Assembly (NCBI GenBank): GCA_964484145.1
Contig: CAZAED010000027.1
Span: 1 to 15,609 of the forward strand
Source: JAEUSF01 sp964484145
GTDB taxonomy: Bacteria > Patescibacteriota > Doudnabacteria > UBA920
Length of the DNA stretch: 15,609 bases
Reading direction: 5' to 3'
In this document: piece after piece, positions 1-8,423 of the stretch
Numbering within the stretch: position 1 is the first letter of the stretch
Layout: each line of letters opens with the position of its first letter
The notes under the pieces: generated by a model
What the model was told of the DNA's origin: nothing
The model's input: only the letters and a program-made list of their open reading frames with translations
The model's database searches: none
Translations under genes and position numbers: made by a program

Positions 1-1
1 C

Positions 2-766
2 GCCGCGCTATCTTTTTATAGTTTGCCTGGGAATGTAGCTTTAAAAATTCCGGGCGTGACTAATAGTTTAACTGCTATGGTGTTTCCTTTGTCTAGTGCT
101 TTAAACGCGGAGGGGGACAAGCAAAGAACGGCCGATATTTACCAAAAAATTATAAGAAATATTTCTGTTATTGGCGCGGCATTAACTATTTCAATTTGTA
201 TTTTCTCATATAAAATTTTATACTTTTGGCTTGGTCAGGAATTTGCGGACAAAGGCTGGCTTATATTAATAATTTTGGCAGTAACAAATTATTTTTTAGC
301 TTTATATACCTTGCTCCACGGGTTTATTTTAGGCCTAGGCAAAGTCCAAGCCCTGGTAAAGTTTTCGGTTTCAATGGCTATAATAAATTTACTAGCATTG
401 GTAATTTTAGTTCCCGCGTTTAGTATTTTGGGAGCGGCTTGGGCATATTTAGTTTCGGTCTTGCCGGTTATAATTATGGTGTTTTGGTTTGAAAAAGTAC
501 TGGAAATAAAAAATTCACTAAAATTTTATTTTAGTCTTTACACTAAAATTTTATTTGTTTCCACAATTTATGGTTTCGTCTCATACTACGGACTACTTAG
601 GGTTGTAAACAGTCTGCCGAGCTTAATTATTGTAGGCCCTATTTCTGTAGGCATGTTTTTATTGCTTTACACCTCTTTAGGTTTTGTGGACTCTGAAGAT
701 ATGAAAGTTTTTAAATCTTTTGCATTAATTTTAAAAAACAAATTATTAAATTTTAAGGCTAATTAA
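2..766 (+). CDS. Wzx-like polysaccharide flippase, 3' part only
   Basis: C-terminal 254 residues of a multi-pass membrane protein of the polysaccharide transporter (PST/MATE-like, Wzx) family, which flips lipid-linked glycan units across the cytoplasmic membrane. The frame is open to the first bases of the window, so the gene begins upstream; the TTG at 23 is internal, not a start. A conserved-looking amphipathic stretch (visible residues about 20-45, ending in ...NAEGDK then TADIYQK) is typical of the family's central cytoplasmic region. About five or six hydrophobic helices follow, including visible residues ~55-77, 86-113 and 121-163, then two near the C-terminus. The next gene begins 7 bases after the stop. 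Family assignment rests on topology, this central motif and the glycan-gene context; the transported substrate cannot be read. Confidence 0.85.
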   Translation, partial: AALSFYSLPGNVALKIPGVTNSLTAMVFPLSSALNAEGDKQRTADIYQKIIRNISVIGAALTISICIFSYKILYFWLGQEFADKGWLILIILAVTNYFLALYTLLHGFILGLGKVQALVKFSVSMAIINLLALVILVPAFSILGAAWAYLVSVLPVIIMVFWFEKVLEIKNSLKFYFSLYTKILFVSTIYGFVSYYGLLRVVNSLPSLIIVGPISVGMFLLLYTSLGFVDSEDMKVFKSFALILKNKLLNFKAN

Positions 767-773
767 AATAATT

Positions 774-1592
774 ATGGAATCTGTAATTTTCCAATTTGAC
801 CCGGGTTTTTTTGACCAAGCTGTAATAAATTGCGAAACAAATCCACTTACTCCCATGGTACTAGAACATATGCCAAAAAAAGGGCTAGTGCTGGAAGCGG
901 GCTGCGGGGTGGGGAACTATGTAAAATATTTGTCTAACCAGGGTTACAATATTATGGGCGTGGAAATTAATAAAGAGTTAGTTGAGGCCATGAACAAAGC
1001 CCATCCTGAAATGCGTATAGATTATGGCAATGTAAATAACTTTGAATATCCGGACAATATGTTCGACGGTATGCTCTCTTTTGGCGTGGTCGAACACACA
1101 GTAGAGGGCCCGCAGACTGCGTTAAAAGAAGCTTATAGAGTCCTTAAACCGGGCGGCTTAGCCATTATTACGGTGCCTTTGCATAATACCGTGAGAAAAA
1201 TTAAATATTTAACGGGACTTGCTTATGTTGAGCATTATGCCAGGAAACTTTATTATAAACTTCGCGGGATGAATGTAGATTGGCTTTATGTTAATTCTCT
1301 ACCGGGCAAAAGAAAATTTATTGCTAATAGGTGGCCGGTGGTAGGCAATTTTTTTGAGTATCATTTTACCCCAAAAGAGTTTAATAAATATTTAAAACAA
1401 GCAGGTTTTGAAATAGTGACTACTTTACCACTAGACCCTTTGGGTGGTTTGCAGTTTGATTTTGGCAGCAGACTTGTAAAAAGTTATGAAAATCCAGGCA
1501 GACTTGCAAAAATATTAAATAAAGTTTTTTCCGTATTTCCGTATTTTCATCAACATATGTATTTTACTTTGGTTAGAAAGCCGGAAAAGTAA
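774..1592 (+). CDS. Class I SAM-dependent methyltransferase
   Basis: 272-residue soluble methyltransferase with a Rossmann-type SAM fold. Motif I is VLEAGCGVGNY (residues 39-49), the acidic residue ending strand 2 is in GVEIN (62-66), the motif IV region is SFGVVEH (102-108), and YRVLKPGGLAIITVP (121-135) is the usual post-helix strand of the Methyltransf_11/25 group. The C-terminal half (about 140-272) is rich in Tyr, Phe and basic residues and probably forms the acceptor-binding cap. Enzymes of this kind in glycan loci commonly methylate a sugar hydroxyl or a terminal residue, but the acceptor cannot be told from sequence. It sits 7 bases after the flippase and 8 bases before a glycosyltransferase. 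No Shine-Dalgarno sequence precedes the ATG; the motif spacing fits this start. Confidence 0.85.
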   Translation: MESVIFQFDPGFFDQAVINCETNPLTPMVLEHMPKKGLVLEAGCGVGNYVKYLSNQGYNIMGVEINKELVEAMNKAHPEMRIDYGNVNNFEYPDNMFDGMLSFGVVEHTVEGPQTALKEAYRVLKPGGLAIITVPLHNTVRKIKYLTGLAYVEHYARKLYYKLRGMNVDWLYVNSLPGKRKFIANRWPVVGNFFEYHFTPKEFNKYLKQAGFEIVTTLPLDPLGGLQFDFGSRLVKSYENPGRLAKILNKVFSVFPYFHQHMYFTLVRKPEK

Positions 1593-1600
1593 AAATTTTT

Positions 1601-2875
1601 ATGGCAAATTATAACAGTTTTAAATGGGGTTTAAGTTTATACAAACAAGGTTTTTTGTCCGTGTCAGATGTTATAAATATAACTATAAACCAGGTGCTTT
1701 TTCGGTTAACTGCCGGGTACTTTTGGCTGGTAAATAAATTAGCCGGGCATAGCGGCTTAATTATTTTAAAACCTACAATTAAAACCAAGGGACCGGAAAA
1801 AAAAGTTTTAATTTCTTTTGTTTTGCACCCACTCTATAAAATGTACTTTATTGGTCGTATACGCTATTACTTTAGTATTAATGGTTTAACTTTATATATA
1901 ATTCGGGCTTTTAGAGACTTAGGCTATACCTGCCATTTTATTCACGCGGTAGACCGAGAATTTAAAGTTAAAGACGAATATAGTGCTGCGGTTTTTCATG
2001 TTGGTAATTTTGATGTTATAAACCCGCAGTTGCCAAAAAATTGCAAAACTATTGCTTTTGAAACCGGAGCCTACTGGCCGGTACACAACCAAAAAGAACT
2101 GGAAAGATTTCACGAGTTAAAGGTGCGTCGCGGGGCAGACCTTAAGCCAGATAGATTCCATGGTAAGGGTGCGGAAACCGATTTTATGCTTAACAATGTA
2201 AGCGCGGTGGTCGCGTTAGGAGACGACTTTACCCGGGAATCTTTTAGCCAGTTTAAAAATTTATATCCTTTAAATAGCGCTTTTTTGCCTGATAAATATT
2301 TTAGCCAGGAAGATTTGGAAAAAAAGGACTTTGGTTTGGCAAAAAAGAATTTTTTATATTTTGGCGGGGGCGGGGAAGTGCACAAAGGGCTCGATTTGTT
2401 AATTGAGGTTTTTTCAAAACTACCAAATTTAAATTTGTTTTTGTGCAATAATCTTTCTGAAAATTTTTTAAAGGTTTATAAAAAAGATTTGGAAAAAAGT
2501 CCCAATATTCATGTACTCGGTTACATTCCCCAACGCAGCCAAGGTTTTTATCAACTAGTTAAAAAGTGCGCTTTTAATGTTCATATTTCTTGCAGTGAGG
2601 GCAGTCCTGGCGGCATTATTGAACTGCTCCAATATGGTATAATCCCTCTAGCAACACAAGAGTCAAATATAGACTTAAATGGTTTTGGTTTTAAACTACA
2701 AACTCATAATTTGGAAGAAATTAGTCAAGCGGTAATAAAGCTTTCGGAACTTCCGAATGAGGAGGTTAAAAACTTGGCTAATAAAACTCGGGTAGCGGCT
2801 TTTGAAAAATTTTCTGATGACGCATTTTTAAAAAATTTAAAACACATTTTAAAAGAGCAAATTCAAGTGCCTTAA
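1601..2875 (+). CDS. Glycosyltransferase, GT4-like (GT-B fold)
   Basis: 424-residue glycosyltransferase whose C-terminal half matches the group 1 / GT4 retaining family. FLYFGGGGEVHKGLDLLIEVF (residues 251-271) is the start of the donor-binding domain with the usual basic KG pair. HVLGYIP (304-310) precedes the helix before the donor site. SEGSPGGIIELLQYGIIPLAT (332-352) carries the E-x7-E signature (E333 and E341) that binds the nucleotide-sugar. The first ~60 residues and the acceptor domain (to ~235) are divergent and I do not recognise them. There is no transmembrane segment beyond a modestly hydrophobic stretch near 28-60. The enzyme would act at the inner face of the membrane, adding a sugar to a lipid-linked glycan. 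The aminotransferase gene starts 2 bases after its stop. Sugar donor and linkage are unknown. Confidence 0.83.
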   Translation: MANYNSFKWGLSLYKQGFLSVSDVINITINQVLFRLTAGYFWLVNKLAGHSGLIILKPTIKTKGPEKKVLISFVLHPLYKMYFIGRIRYYFSINGLTLYIIRAFRDLGYTCHFIHAVDREFKVKDEYSAAVFHVGNFDVINPQLPKNCKTIAFETGAYWPVHNQKELERFHELKVRRGADLKPDRFHGKGAETDFMLNNVSAVVALGDDFTRESFSQFKNLYPLNSAFLPDKYFSQEDLEKKDFGLAKKNFLYFGGGGEVHKGLDLLIEVFSKLPNLNLFLCNNLSENFLKVYKKDLEKSPNIHVLGYIPQRSQGFYQLVKKCAFNVHISCSEGSPGGIIELLQYGIIPLATQESNIDLNGFGFKLQTHNLEEISQAVIKLSELPNEEVKNLANKTRVAAFEKFSDDAFLKNLKHILKEQIQVP

Positions 2876-2877
2876 AT

Positions 2878-3975
2878 ATGGATTTTTTTCACACTCACAT
2901 CTCAAATAGTGCAGTAAAAAGAGTTAGTGCGGTTTTGGCCAGTACTTTTATTAGTGCCGGTAAAACTGCTGAGGAATTTGAAAGTGCTTTAGCCGCTTAT
3001 TTAGGCTTGGTAAACCCGGTTAGTTTAAATAGCGGTACATCGGCTCTGCATTTAGGCTTAAAAGTGGCTGGGGTAGTTGCAGGGGACGAAGTTATTATTC
3101 CGGCTCAAACTTTTATAGCTACAGGACTTGCTGTTTTAATGGTAGGCGCAAGACCGGTTTTTGCCGATATTCAATTAAATACCGGTAATATTGATCCTAT
3201 TTCAATTAAGCAAAAAATTACTCCCAGAACCAAAGCAATTATTCCGGTGCACTGGGCTGGTTATCCGTGCGATATGGACGAAATAAATGCCATTGCCAAA
3301 GAAAATAATTTGGTAGTTTTAGAAGACGCCGCCCATGCTTTGGGCTCAACTTATAAAAACCGTCCCATTGGCAGCATTTCTGAACTTACCGCTTTTTCTT
3401 TTCAGGCTATTAAACATTTAACTACTGCAGACGGGGGAGCCTTATGCTGCTTAAATGAGCAAGATGCCGACAAAGCACGAGCCTTACGTTGGTTTGGAAT
3501 TGACCGAAAAAATTCCAAGCCTTCTATTTTGGGCGAAAGAGAGTATGACGTCAGCGAAGTTGGTTTTAAATACCATCTAAATGATTTTGCTGCGGCTTTG
3601 GGCCTTGCTAATTTAGAAGATATTTCTGAAATTATATCTAAACGAACAGCCATTGCGTCTAAGTATCGCGCAGCTTTAAAAACTGTAAAGGGTTTAGAGC
3701 TTTTAGAAGAAAAAAATGACCGTACTAGTTCTTATTGGCTTTTTACTATGTTAGTCGAGAATAGAGAAAATTTTATAAAAGCCCTTAAAGCACAAAATAT
3801 TCCTTCTTCTGTTGTGCATTTGCGAATAGATAAAAATTCTGTTTTCGGCGGACTTACTCCTGGGCTTTTAAAGCAGGAAATTTTCAACGAAAAACAAATT
3901 GCAATACCCATACACCAAGGTTTAACTGAAGAAGATGTAGATTTAATTATTAGTACTATACAGAAAGGCTGGTAA
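2878..3975 (+). CDS. DegT/DnrJ/EryC1-family sugar aminotransferase
   Basis: 365-residue PLP-dependent aminotransferase of the DegT/AHBA_synth family, close to the usual length of 360-390. Visible signatures are LNSGTSALHLGL (50-61, phosphate-binding), PAQTFIATG (75-83), the VLEDAAHALGS segment (147-157) with the PLP-contacting Asp150, and AFSFQAIKHLTTADGGAL (172-189), where Lys179 is the predicted Schiff-base lysine. The QAIKHLTT version of the lysine motif resembles perosamine-synthase-like enzymes (conversion of a GDP-4-keto-6-deoxy sugar to a 4-amino sugar, glutamate as donor), but related enzymes act on UDP- and dTDP-sugars. The next gene, 1 base downstream, is a NeuD/PglD-type acyltransferase, the classic partner that acylates the new amine. 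This pairing strongly suggests a 4-acylamido-dideoxy sugar; identity of the base is inference. Confidence 0.92.
   Translation: MDFFHTHISNSAVKRVSAVLASTFISAGKTAEEFESALAAYLGLVNPVSLNSGTSALHLGLKVAGVVAGDEVIIPAQTFIATGLAVLMVGARPVFADIQLNTGNIDPISIKQKITPRTKAIIPVHWAGYPCDMDEINAIAKENNLVVLEDAAHALGSTYKNRPIGSISELTAFSFQAIKHLTTADGGALCCLNEQDADKARALRWFGIDRKNSKPSILGEREYDVSEVGFKYHLNDFAAALGLANLEDISEIISKRTAIASKYRAALKTVKGLELLEEKNDRTSSYWLFTMLVENRENFIKALKAQNIPSSVVHLRIDKNSVFGGLTPGLLKQEIFNEKQIAIPIHQGLTEEDVDLIISTIQKGW
3964..3968 (+). promoter_or_regulatory. Ribosome-binding site (AAAGG) of the acyltransferase gene
   Basis: AAAGG lies 8 bases before the ATG at 3977, inside the last codons of the aminotransferase gene. It is worth noting because it is the only convincing Shine-Dalgarno-like sequence at an optimal distance among the 15 start codons in the window. 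It may equally be a chance product of the Lys-Gly codons that encode the end of the upstream protein. Confidence 0.4.
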
Positions 3976-3976
3976 T

Positions 3977-4615
3977 ATGGAAAAACCCACGCTAATTATT
4001 TTTGGTGTGAAAAATATGGCGCTGGAAATTAAAGAAATTGCCGAAACCTTTTTCGCCGAGCAGTTTAGTGAAGTAAAGACAATTTTTTTCACAGAAAAAT
4101 TTGTTAAGGAAAATAATTTAGATCTAAAAAGTAAATACTATTATATAGTAGGATTTGGTGGTTCTGGCCGCGGAGCTTGTTTAGAAATGCTAAAAACTTT
4201 TAGCAATTTTGAGCCAATTAGCATTATTCACCCAAGCGCGGTTATTTCAAAATCAGCCAGAATCGGAAGTGGTTGCTTAATTATGCCGCAGGTCACAGTT
4301 TCTACCAACGCAGTAGTCGGAGACAATTGCGTGCTTAACTACGCCTGCTCAATTGGACATGACAGTATTTTAAAGGAAAATATTTTTATTCAGCCCGGCG
4401 CTAGAATTAGCGGAAATTGCCTAATTGGCCAGGGTAGCTTGGTAGGAAGCAACGCGTTTGTTTATCAAAATGTAGAAGTCGGTGAAGAATGTTTAATAGA
4501 CGCGTTAACTTATGTGCATGAAAATTTACCGGCTCGAACCATGTTATCTAGTCGTTACAAAGAAGCTGTTAGTCGTGATAATTTAGAAAAAGGTAAAATT
4601 CCCATGTGGGAATAG
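3977..4615 (+). CDS. NeuD/PglD-type sugar O/N-acyltransferase (left-handed beta helix)
   Basis: 212-residue acyltransferase of the sialic acid NeuD / PglD family. The N-terminal third (1-80) is a Rossmann-like sugar-nucleotide domain (LIIFGVKNMALEI at 6-18, YYIVGFGGSGRG at 55-66). From about residue 84 hexapeptide repeats form a left-handed beta helix, with many I/V-G-x-N/G-C turns (IGSGCLIM, VVGDNCVL, ISGNCLIG, VGEECLID). NYACSIGHDS (121-130) places His128 where PglD-like enzymes have the catalytic histidine. It should transfer acetyl (or a related acyl) from acyl-CoA to the amine made by the adjacent aminotransferase; the genes are separated by one base. The C-terminal tail (about 190-212) is charged and short. 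Acyl identity and N versus O acceptor are inferred from context. Confidence 0.88.
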   Translation: MEKPTLIIFGVKNMALEIKEIAETFFAEQFSEVKTIFFTEKFVKENNLDLKSKYYYIVGFGGSGRGACLEMLKTFSNFEPISIIHPSAVISKSARIGSGCLIMPQVTVSTNAVVGDNCVLNYACSIGHDSILKENIFIQPGARISGNCLIGQGSLVGSNAFVYQNVEVGEECLIDALTYVHENLPARTMLSSRYKEAVSRDNLEKGKIPMWE

Positions 4616-4649
4616 TAGAATATTATTTTTGGAATTAAAATTTTACTTT

Positions 4650-5570
4650 ATGAAAGTAATTGTTTTAGGCAGTACTGGTTTTTTAGGCCAAAATCTGCTG
4701 GAAAAAGTAAAGAACACTAATCACGAAGTTTTTGGTTTTTCAAAATCAAGCGGTTTAGACTTGTTTGATTATAGTGCTGTTCTAAAAATTTTCGCGCAGC
4801 ACAAGCCCGAAGCCATAATTAATTGTGCCGCTCATACCGGTAGTTTGCACTATGTTACTCAAAATGCTGCCCAGGTTTTTAACGACAACGCTTTAATGGC
4901 TTTAAATATTTATAAAGCTGCTGCTAAAGCCTGTCCGAATACGCGCATTATTAACCCGCTTTCAAATTGCTCTTATCCGGGTAGTGCTTCTGTGCAAAAA
5001 GAAGAGGAGTGGCTTTTGGGTGATGTGCACCCGTCCGTGTTTGCGTATGGTCATGCTAAACGGTATTTATATGTTTTAGCCAATAGCTACAAACTTCAGC
5101 ATAACTTAAAAACTGTAAATTTTTTGGTGCCAAATACTTTTGGCCCCAAAGACCATAGCGACCCGAACAAAACCCACGCGCTTAACGGTATGATTATACG
5201 TATGCTTAAAGCTAAAAAAAATGACGAGAAAGAATTTGAAATTTGGGGTACGGGCAAGCCTGTTAGGGAGTGGGCTTATGTAGACGATGTAATTAATTTT
5301 TTAATTTTAGCACTGACTTTAGAACAAGATTTAACCTACCCGGTTAATATTGCTCAAAACAAAGGCTATTCTATTAAAGAATCTGCTGAATTTATTGCCC
5401 AGGCTATTGGTTATAAAGGCAAGTTAGTTTTTAATACTAAATATCAGGATGGCGCGCCGATTAAAATTTTAGACAACACTAAATTTAGTGAACTTTTTAG
5501 TGACTATAAATTTTATGATCACCAAGAAGGTATAAAAAATACTGTGGAATATTATAAAAAATTAATATAA
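4650..5570 (+). CDS. NAD(P)-dependent reductase/epimerase, GDP-L-fucose-synthase-like
   Basis: 306-residue extended SDR. LGSTGFLGQNL (6-16) is the nucleotide-binding loop and INCAAHTGS (57-65) follows strand 4. The catalytic pair is Tyr133 and Lys137 (YGHAK). Cys107 in NPLSNCSYPG (102-111) and His176 in PNKTHALNGMI (172-182) fall where GDP-4-keto-6-deoxymannose 3,5-epimerase/4-reductase (Fcl/WcaG) has its acid/base Cys and His. IWGTGKPVREWAYVDDV (198-214) is also typical of that family. It would turn GDP-4-keto-6-deoxymannose into GDP-fucose or a relative. I chose the ATG at 4650 over the in-frame TTG at 4629 because the SDR fold should begin with MKVIVLGSTG and the seven extra residues are not part of the fold. 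The 34-base spacer before it is the largest of the first gene run. Confidence 0.82.
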   Translation: MKVIVLGSTGFLGQNLLEKVKNTNHEVFGFSKSSGLDLFDYSAVLKIFAQHKPEAIINCAAHTGSLHYVTQNAAQVFNDNALMALNIYKAAAKACPNTRIINPLSNCSYPGSASVQKEEEWLLGDVHPSVFAYGHAKRYLYVLANSYKLQHNLKTVNFLVPNTFGPKDHSDPNKTHALNGMIIRMLKAKKNDEKEFEIWGTGKPVREWAYVDDVINFLILALTLEQDLTYPVNIAQNKGYSIKESAEFIAQAIGYKGKLVFNTKYQDGAPIKILDNTKFSELFSDYKFYDHQEGIKNTVEYYKKLI

Positions 5571-5574
5571 ATTT

Positions 5575-6513
5575 ATGAAAATACTTATTACAGGAGGTGC
5601 GGGTTACGTGGGTTCGACTTTAATACCTGAACTTTTGGCGCTTGGCCACCAAGTTACGGTTTTTGACAATCTTATGTATGGAGGTGATTCGTTAATTTCT
5701 TTTTTCCGAAATAAAAATTTTTCTTTTATAAAAGGCGATGTGCGCGACGCAAGCGCAGTTAAGTCTGCCTGCACAGGGTATGATGCCGTTATACATTTGG
5801 CAGCTATAGTGGGTTTTCCAGCTTGCCGTGAAAACCCTGACTTAGCGCAAGCGGTTAACGTAGGCGGTACGAAAAATGTAGTTGACGCGACGAGTAAGTC
5901 GCAAATTGTTTTATTTGCTTCAACCGGCAGTAACTATGGTAAGCTTTCTGAACTTACAGAACCTATTTGCACCGAAGAGTCCCCGCTTAATCCTTTAAGT
6001 ATTTATGGCAAAACCAAAACTGAAGCCGAAAATATTGCTATGATGCCCGGCAACGCCGTGGCTTTTCGCTTTGCTACCGCCTTTGGGGTTTCTCCGCGTA
6101 TGCGTCTAGATTTACTTATAAACGAGTTGGTTTATACCGCTGCCAAACAAAAATATTTAGTAATTTATGAAGCTAGTTTTAAGCGTACCTTTATACATGT
6201 GCGCGATATTGCCTTGTCATTTATGTTTGCGCTCAATAACTATGAGAAAATGAAAGGTGAGGTCTATAACGTGGGTTCGGAAAAAATGAATGCTAGTAAA
6301 AAAGAGGTAGCTGAATTAATAGCAAAAAAAACAGGTGCGTATTTGCACTTTGCAGATGTAGGAGAAGATCAAGACAAACGTGATTACGTTGTGTCTTATA
6401 AAAAAATTAATTCATTGGGGTACGATATAACAATTGGTGTGGAGGAGGGGATAGACGAGCTAGTAAAAGTTTCTCAAGTAATAAAAGTATCGAACCCATA
6501 TATGAATATCTAA
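5575..6513 (+). CDS. NAD-dependent epimerase/dehydratase (extended SDR)
   Basis: 312-residue extended short-chain dehydrogenase acting on a nucleotide sugar. ILITGGAGYVGSTLIP (3-18) is the dinucleotide-binding motif; Asp31 at the end of strand 2 (VFDN) points to NAD rather than NADP. GDVRDASAV (54-62) and VIHLAAIVGF (72-81) are the usual following blocks, and FASTGSNYG (114-122) with Tyr144-Lys148 (YGKTK) supplies the catalytic Ser/Thr, Tyr and Lys. The segment FRFATAFGVSPRMRLDLLIN (165-184) and later FKRTFIHVRDIA are typical substrate-domain motifs of UDP/GDP-sugar epimerases. The exact reaction (4-epimerase, 3,5-epimerase or reductase) cannot be assigned. It follows the Fcl-like gene by 4 bases, and the next gene starts directly after its stop, so the three products are probably made together. 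Confidence 0.85.
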   Translation: MKILITGGAGYVGSTLIPELLALGHQVTVFDNLMYGGDSLISFFRNKNFSFIKGDVRDASAVKSACTGYDAVIHLAAIVGFPACRENPDLAQAVNVGGTKNVVDATSKSQIVLFASTGSNYGKLSELTEPICTEESPLNPLSIYGKTKTEAENIAMMPGNAVAFRFATAFGVSPRMRLDLLINELVYTAAKQKYLVIYEASFKRTFIHVRDIALSFMFALNNYEKMKGEVYNVGSEKMNASKKEVAELIAKKTGAYLHFADVGEDQDKRDYVVSYKKINSLGYDITIGVEEGIDELVKVSQVIKVSNPYMNI

Positions 6514-7470
6514 ATGAAAAAACTTTCTATTGTTACAACCACATATAAAAGCGAAAAATATCTTAGAGCCTATTTTGAAAATATTACCAATTTAGACGGC
6601 TTTGCGGATTTTGAAATTGTACTAGTGCTCAATGACCCAAATGAGCTTGAAAATAAAATTGTGGAAGAATATAAGGCAAAATATCCGCAAAGTTTTAAAA
6701 TTGTAAAAGTCCCCAGAGAGTCTATTGCCGCCTCTACTAACCGAGGTTTTAATTTAGCTGAAACAAAATATATTACTATTGCCGACGTGGACGATATAAA
6801 AGTAAAAGACTGCTACAGCCGCCAAATGGCTACTTTAGAAAAATACGCTCACACAGATTACACTTACGGGGATTTTGTTATAGTACCCGCGCAAGGGGAA
6901 ACTAAAGGCTTAAAAGTTAAAACCAAAGAGTTTAGTAAAAATTTGGCTACCAGGTATTCTATAGTCGGGCCAAATCATTTTTTTAAGAAGAGTCTGTTAG
7001 AAAAATCCGGTATGTGGGACGAACAGTTTAAGAGCGGAAGTGATTTTGACTTTCAGGTCAGAGCCGCCTTTAATTGCGAGTTTAAAAAAACCCTTGGCAA
7101 TGTTTTACTCTATTATACTCGCTATGAAGGTAGTAACAGCGCTAGCAGCGGAAGTCTTCAACAAATTGAAAGAACGGTTATTCAGTTGCGCTACGGCGTT
7201 TATGACCAAATTAATTATGAATATTTACCCGAGGCTTTAAAGTACGACATTTTTAATGTTTATACTTTAGGACAAAAAAGACCGGTTAGTGATTTTGTTT
7301 TAAATTACGAAGAACACTTAAAAACTTGCGCGGAAAAATATTTGCGAAAAGGTGTCAGAAGGAATTTTATTAACCCAATATATTTAGAAAAATTCTCGTT
7401 GGTTTTTTTTGGTATGCTTAAAAATCCTGTTTGGACTATTGGTAAAATTTACAAAAAACTTTTTAAATGA
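6514..7470 (+). CDS. Family 2 glycosyltransferase
   Basis: 318-residue inverting GT-A glycosyltransferase. LSIVTTTYKSEKYL (4-17) is the nucleotide-binding start and FEIVLVLND (33-41) the second strand. RESIAASTNRGFNLAETKYI (68-87) is the usual segment before the metal site; the DXD-type motif is ADVDDIK (90-96). GSDFDFQVRAAF (175-186) sits where GT2 enzymes carry the acidic general base region. After about residue 190 the sequence is divergent and ends in a basic, aromatic tail (about 300-318) that may bind the membrane surface. The start codon directly abuts the stop of the preceding epimerase, and the stop overlaps the next gene (ATGA), suggesting coupled translation. Donor and acceptor are unknown. 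Confidence 0.88.
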   Translation: MKKLSIVTTTYKSEKYLRAYFENITNLDGFADFEIVLVLNDPNELENKIVEEYKAKYPQSFKIVKVPRESIAASTNRGFNLAETKYITIADVDDIKVKDCYSRQMATLEKYAHTDYTYGDFVIVPAQGETKGLKVKTKEFSKNLATRYSIVGPNHFFKKSLLEKSGMWDEQFKSGSDFDFQVRAAFNCEFKKTLGNVLLYYTRYEGSNSASSGSLQQIERTVIQLRYGVYDQINYEYLPEALKYDIFNVYTLGQKRPVSDFVLNYEEHLKTCAEKYLRKGVRRNFINPIYLEKFSLVFFGMLKNPVWTIGKIYKKLFK

Positions 7471-8423
7471 AAATAGTAGCTTTACTTTTAGCCCGTAACG
7501 AAGCCGAAAATTTACCCACCTATCTTTCCAGTATAAAACCGGTGGCAGATGAAATTATTGCCATTAGCGACAGGAGCACAGACAATACTAAAGAAATTTT
7601 ACTGGCAGCCGGTGCCAAAGTTTATGACAGTGTAGAAACTACGCAGGGCGGATGGGACGAATTTGCCTCAAGGCAAAGGCTTTTAGAATTAGGAAGGCAA
7701 AATGGAGGCACACATTTTATTTGCCTAGATGCAGACGAAGCATTATCGGGAAATTTTCTTTTAAACGCAAAAGAAAAAATTTTGGGGCTTAAGCCAGGTC
7801 AAAAAATAGTTTTACACTGGCCCTTTTTATGGCAAGACAATTTTCATTACGTATCCGACAAAAGTTGTGAATTTACCGGTCTTTATAAAGATTTTATTTT
7901 CTGTGACCGACCCGATTTAAATTTCAAAAATAGCTTTTTACATTTTGGTAAAACGCCGGGCGAGAACAAAGCGGAAAATTTAGTAAAAGTGCAAGATTCC
8001 GCAGGAACAGTTTTACATTTTGCCTATGCGGATTTTAATGCCGCGCTGCTAAGACAGGCTTGGTACCGCTGTATGGAGTTAATTAAGTCGCCAAAAAATT
8101 ATGTTAAAATAAACAACCGCTATTTTTTACCAAATAGAGGAGAAGGTTTTAAAACAAAAGAAGTCCCAAAAGAGTGGTTAAGCGGAATTGTTTTGCCTAA
8201 ATTTTCCTTTCAGATAAAAGACTCTTGGCGTTTTAAAGTAATTTTAAATTGGTTTGACAGTTATGGAGTGGAATTCTTTGAAAAGTTAGAAATTTGGGAA
8301 ATATCTGAGTTAAAAGAAGAGTTTGTAAAACGCACGGGCAGGAAACCAAAGAATTCCCGATTACACATTTATTTAAGACCTCTTATTAAGGTAAAGCGCA
8401 TTATTTCCAAATTGTTATTTTAG
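7467..8423 (+). CDS. Family 2 glycosyltransferase, WaaE/KdtX-like
   Basis: 318-residue GT-A glycosyltransferase. VALLLARNEAENLPTYLSSI (4-23) and ISDRSTDNTKEI (33-44) are the donor-binding blocks. GGWDEFASRQRLLELG (61-76) followed by FICLDADEALS (84-94), with the LDADE metal-binding motif, is the pattern of the WaaE/KdtX-type GT2 subgroup. Members of that subgroup add glucose-type sugars to lipid-linked or lipid A-core acceptors. The region after 100 is rich in Trp, Phe and His and fits the subgroup's acceptor half. The last ~30 residues are strongly basic with hydrophobic spacing. It overlaps the preceding glycosyltransferase by 4 bases and abuts the next one with no gap. A GT2 call is secure; sugar specificity is not. 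Confidence 0.87.
   Translation: MKIVALLLARNEAENLPTYLSSIKPVADEIIAISDRSTDNTKEILLAAGAKVYDSVETTQGGWDEFASRQRLLELGRQNGGTHFICLDADEALSGNFLLNAKEKILGLKPGQKIVLHWPFLWQDNFHYVSDKSCEFTGLYKDFIFCDRPDLNFKNSFLHFGKTPGENKAENLVKVQDSAGTVLHFAYADFNAALLRQAWYRCMELIKSPKNYVKINNRYFLPNRGEGFKTKEVPKEWLSGIVLPKFSFQIKDSWRFKVILNWFDSYGVEFFEKLEIWEISELKEEFVKRTGRKPKNSRLHIYLRPLIKVKRIISKLLF

Noticed and set aside
23..25. TTG as the start of the flippase
   Set aside because: The frame is open to the window edge and the protein lacks its N-terminal half, so the gene is truncated by the window.
1689..2448. Antisense reading frames at 1919-2113 and 2110-2448 on the - strand
   Set aside because: They lie wholly inside the GT4-like gene, have no recognisable domain, and composition reflects the opposite strand (runs of Lys/Ser/Phe).
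4629..4649. TTG start for the Fcl-like reductase
   Set aside because: It adds seven residues before the MKVIVLGSTG strand that begins the SDR fold; the ATG at 4650 fits better.
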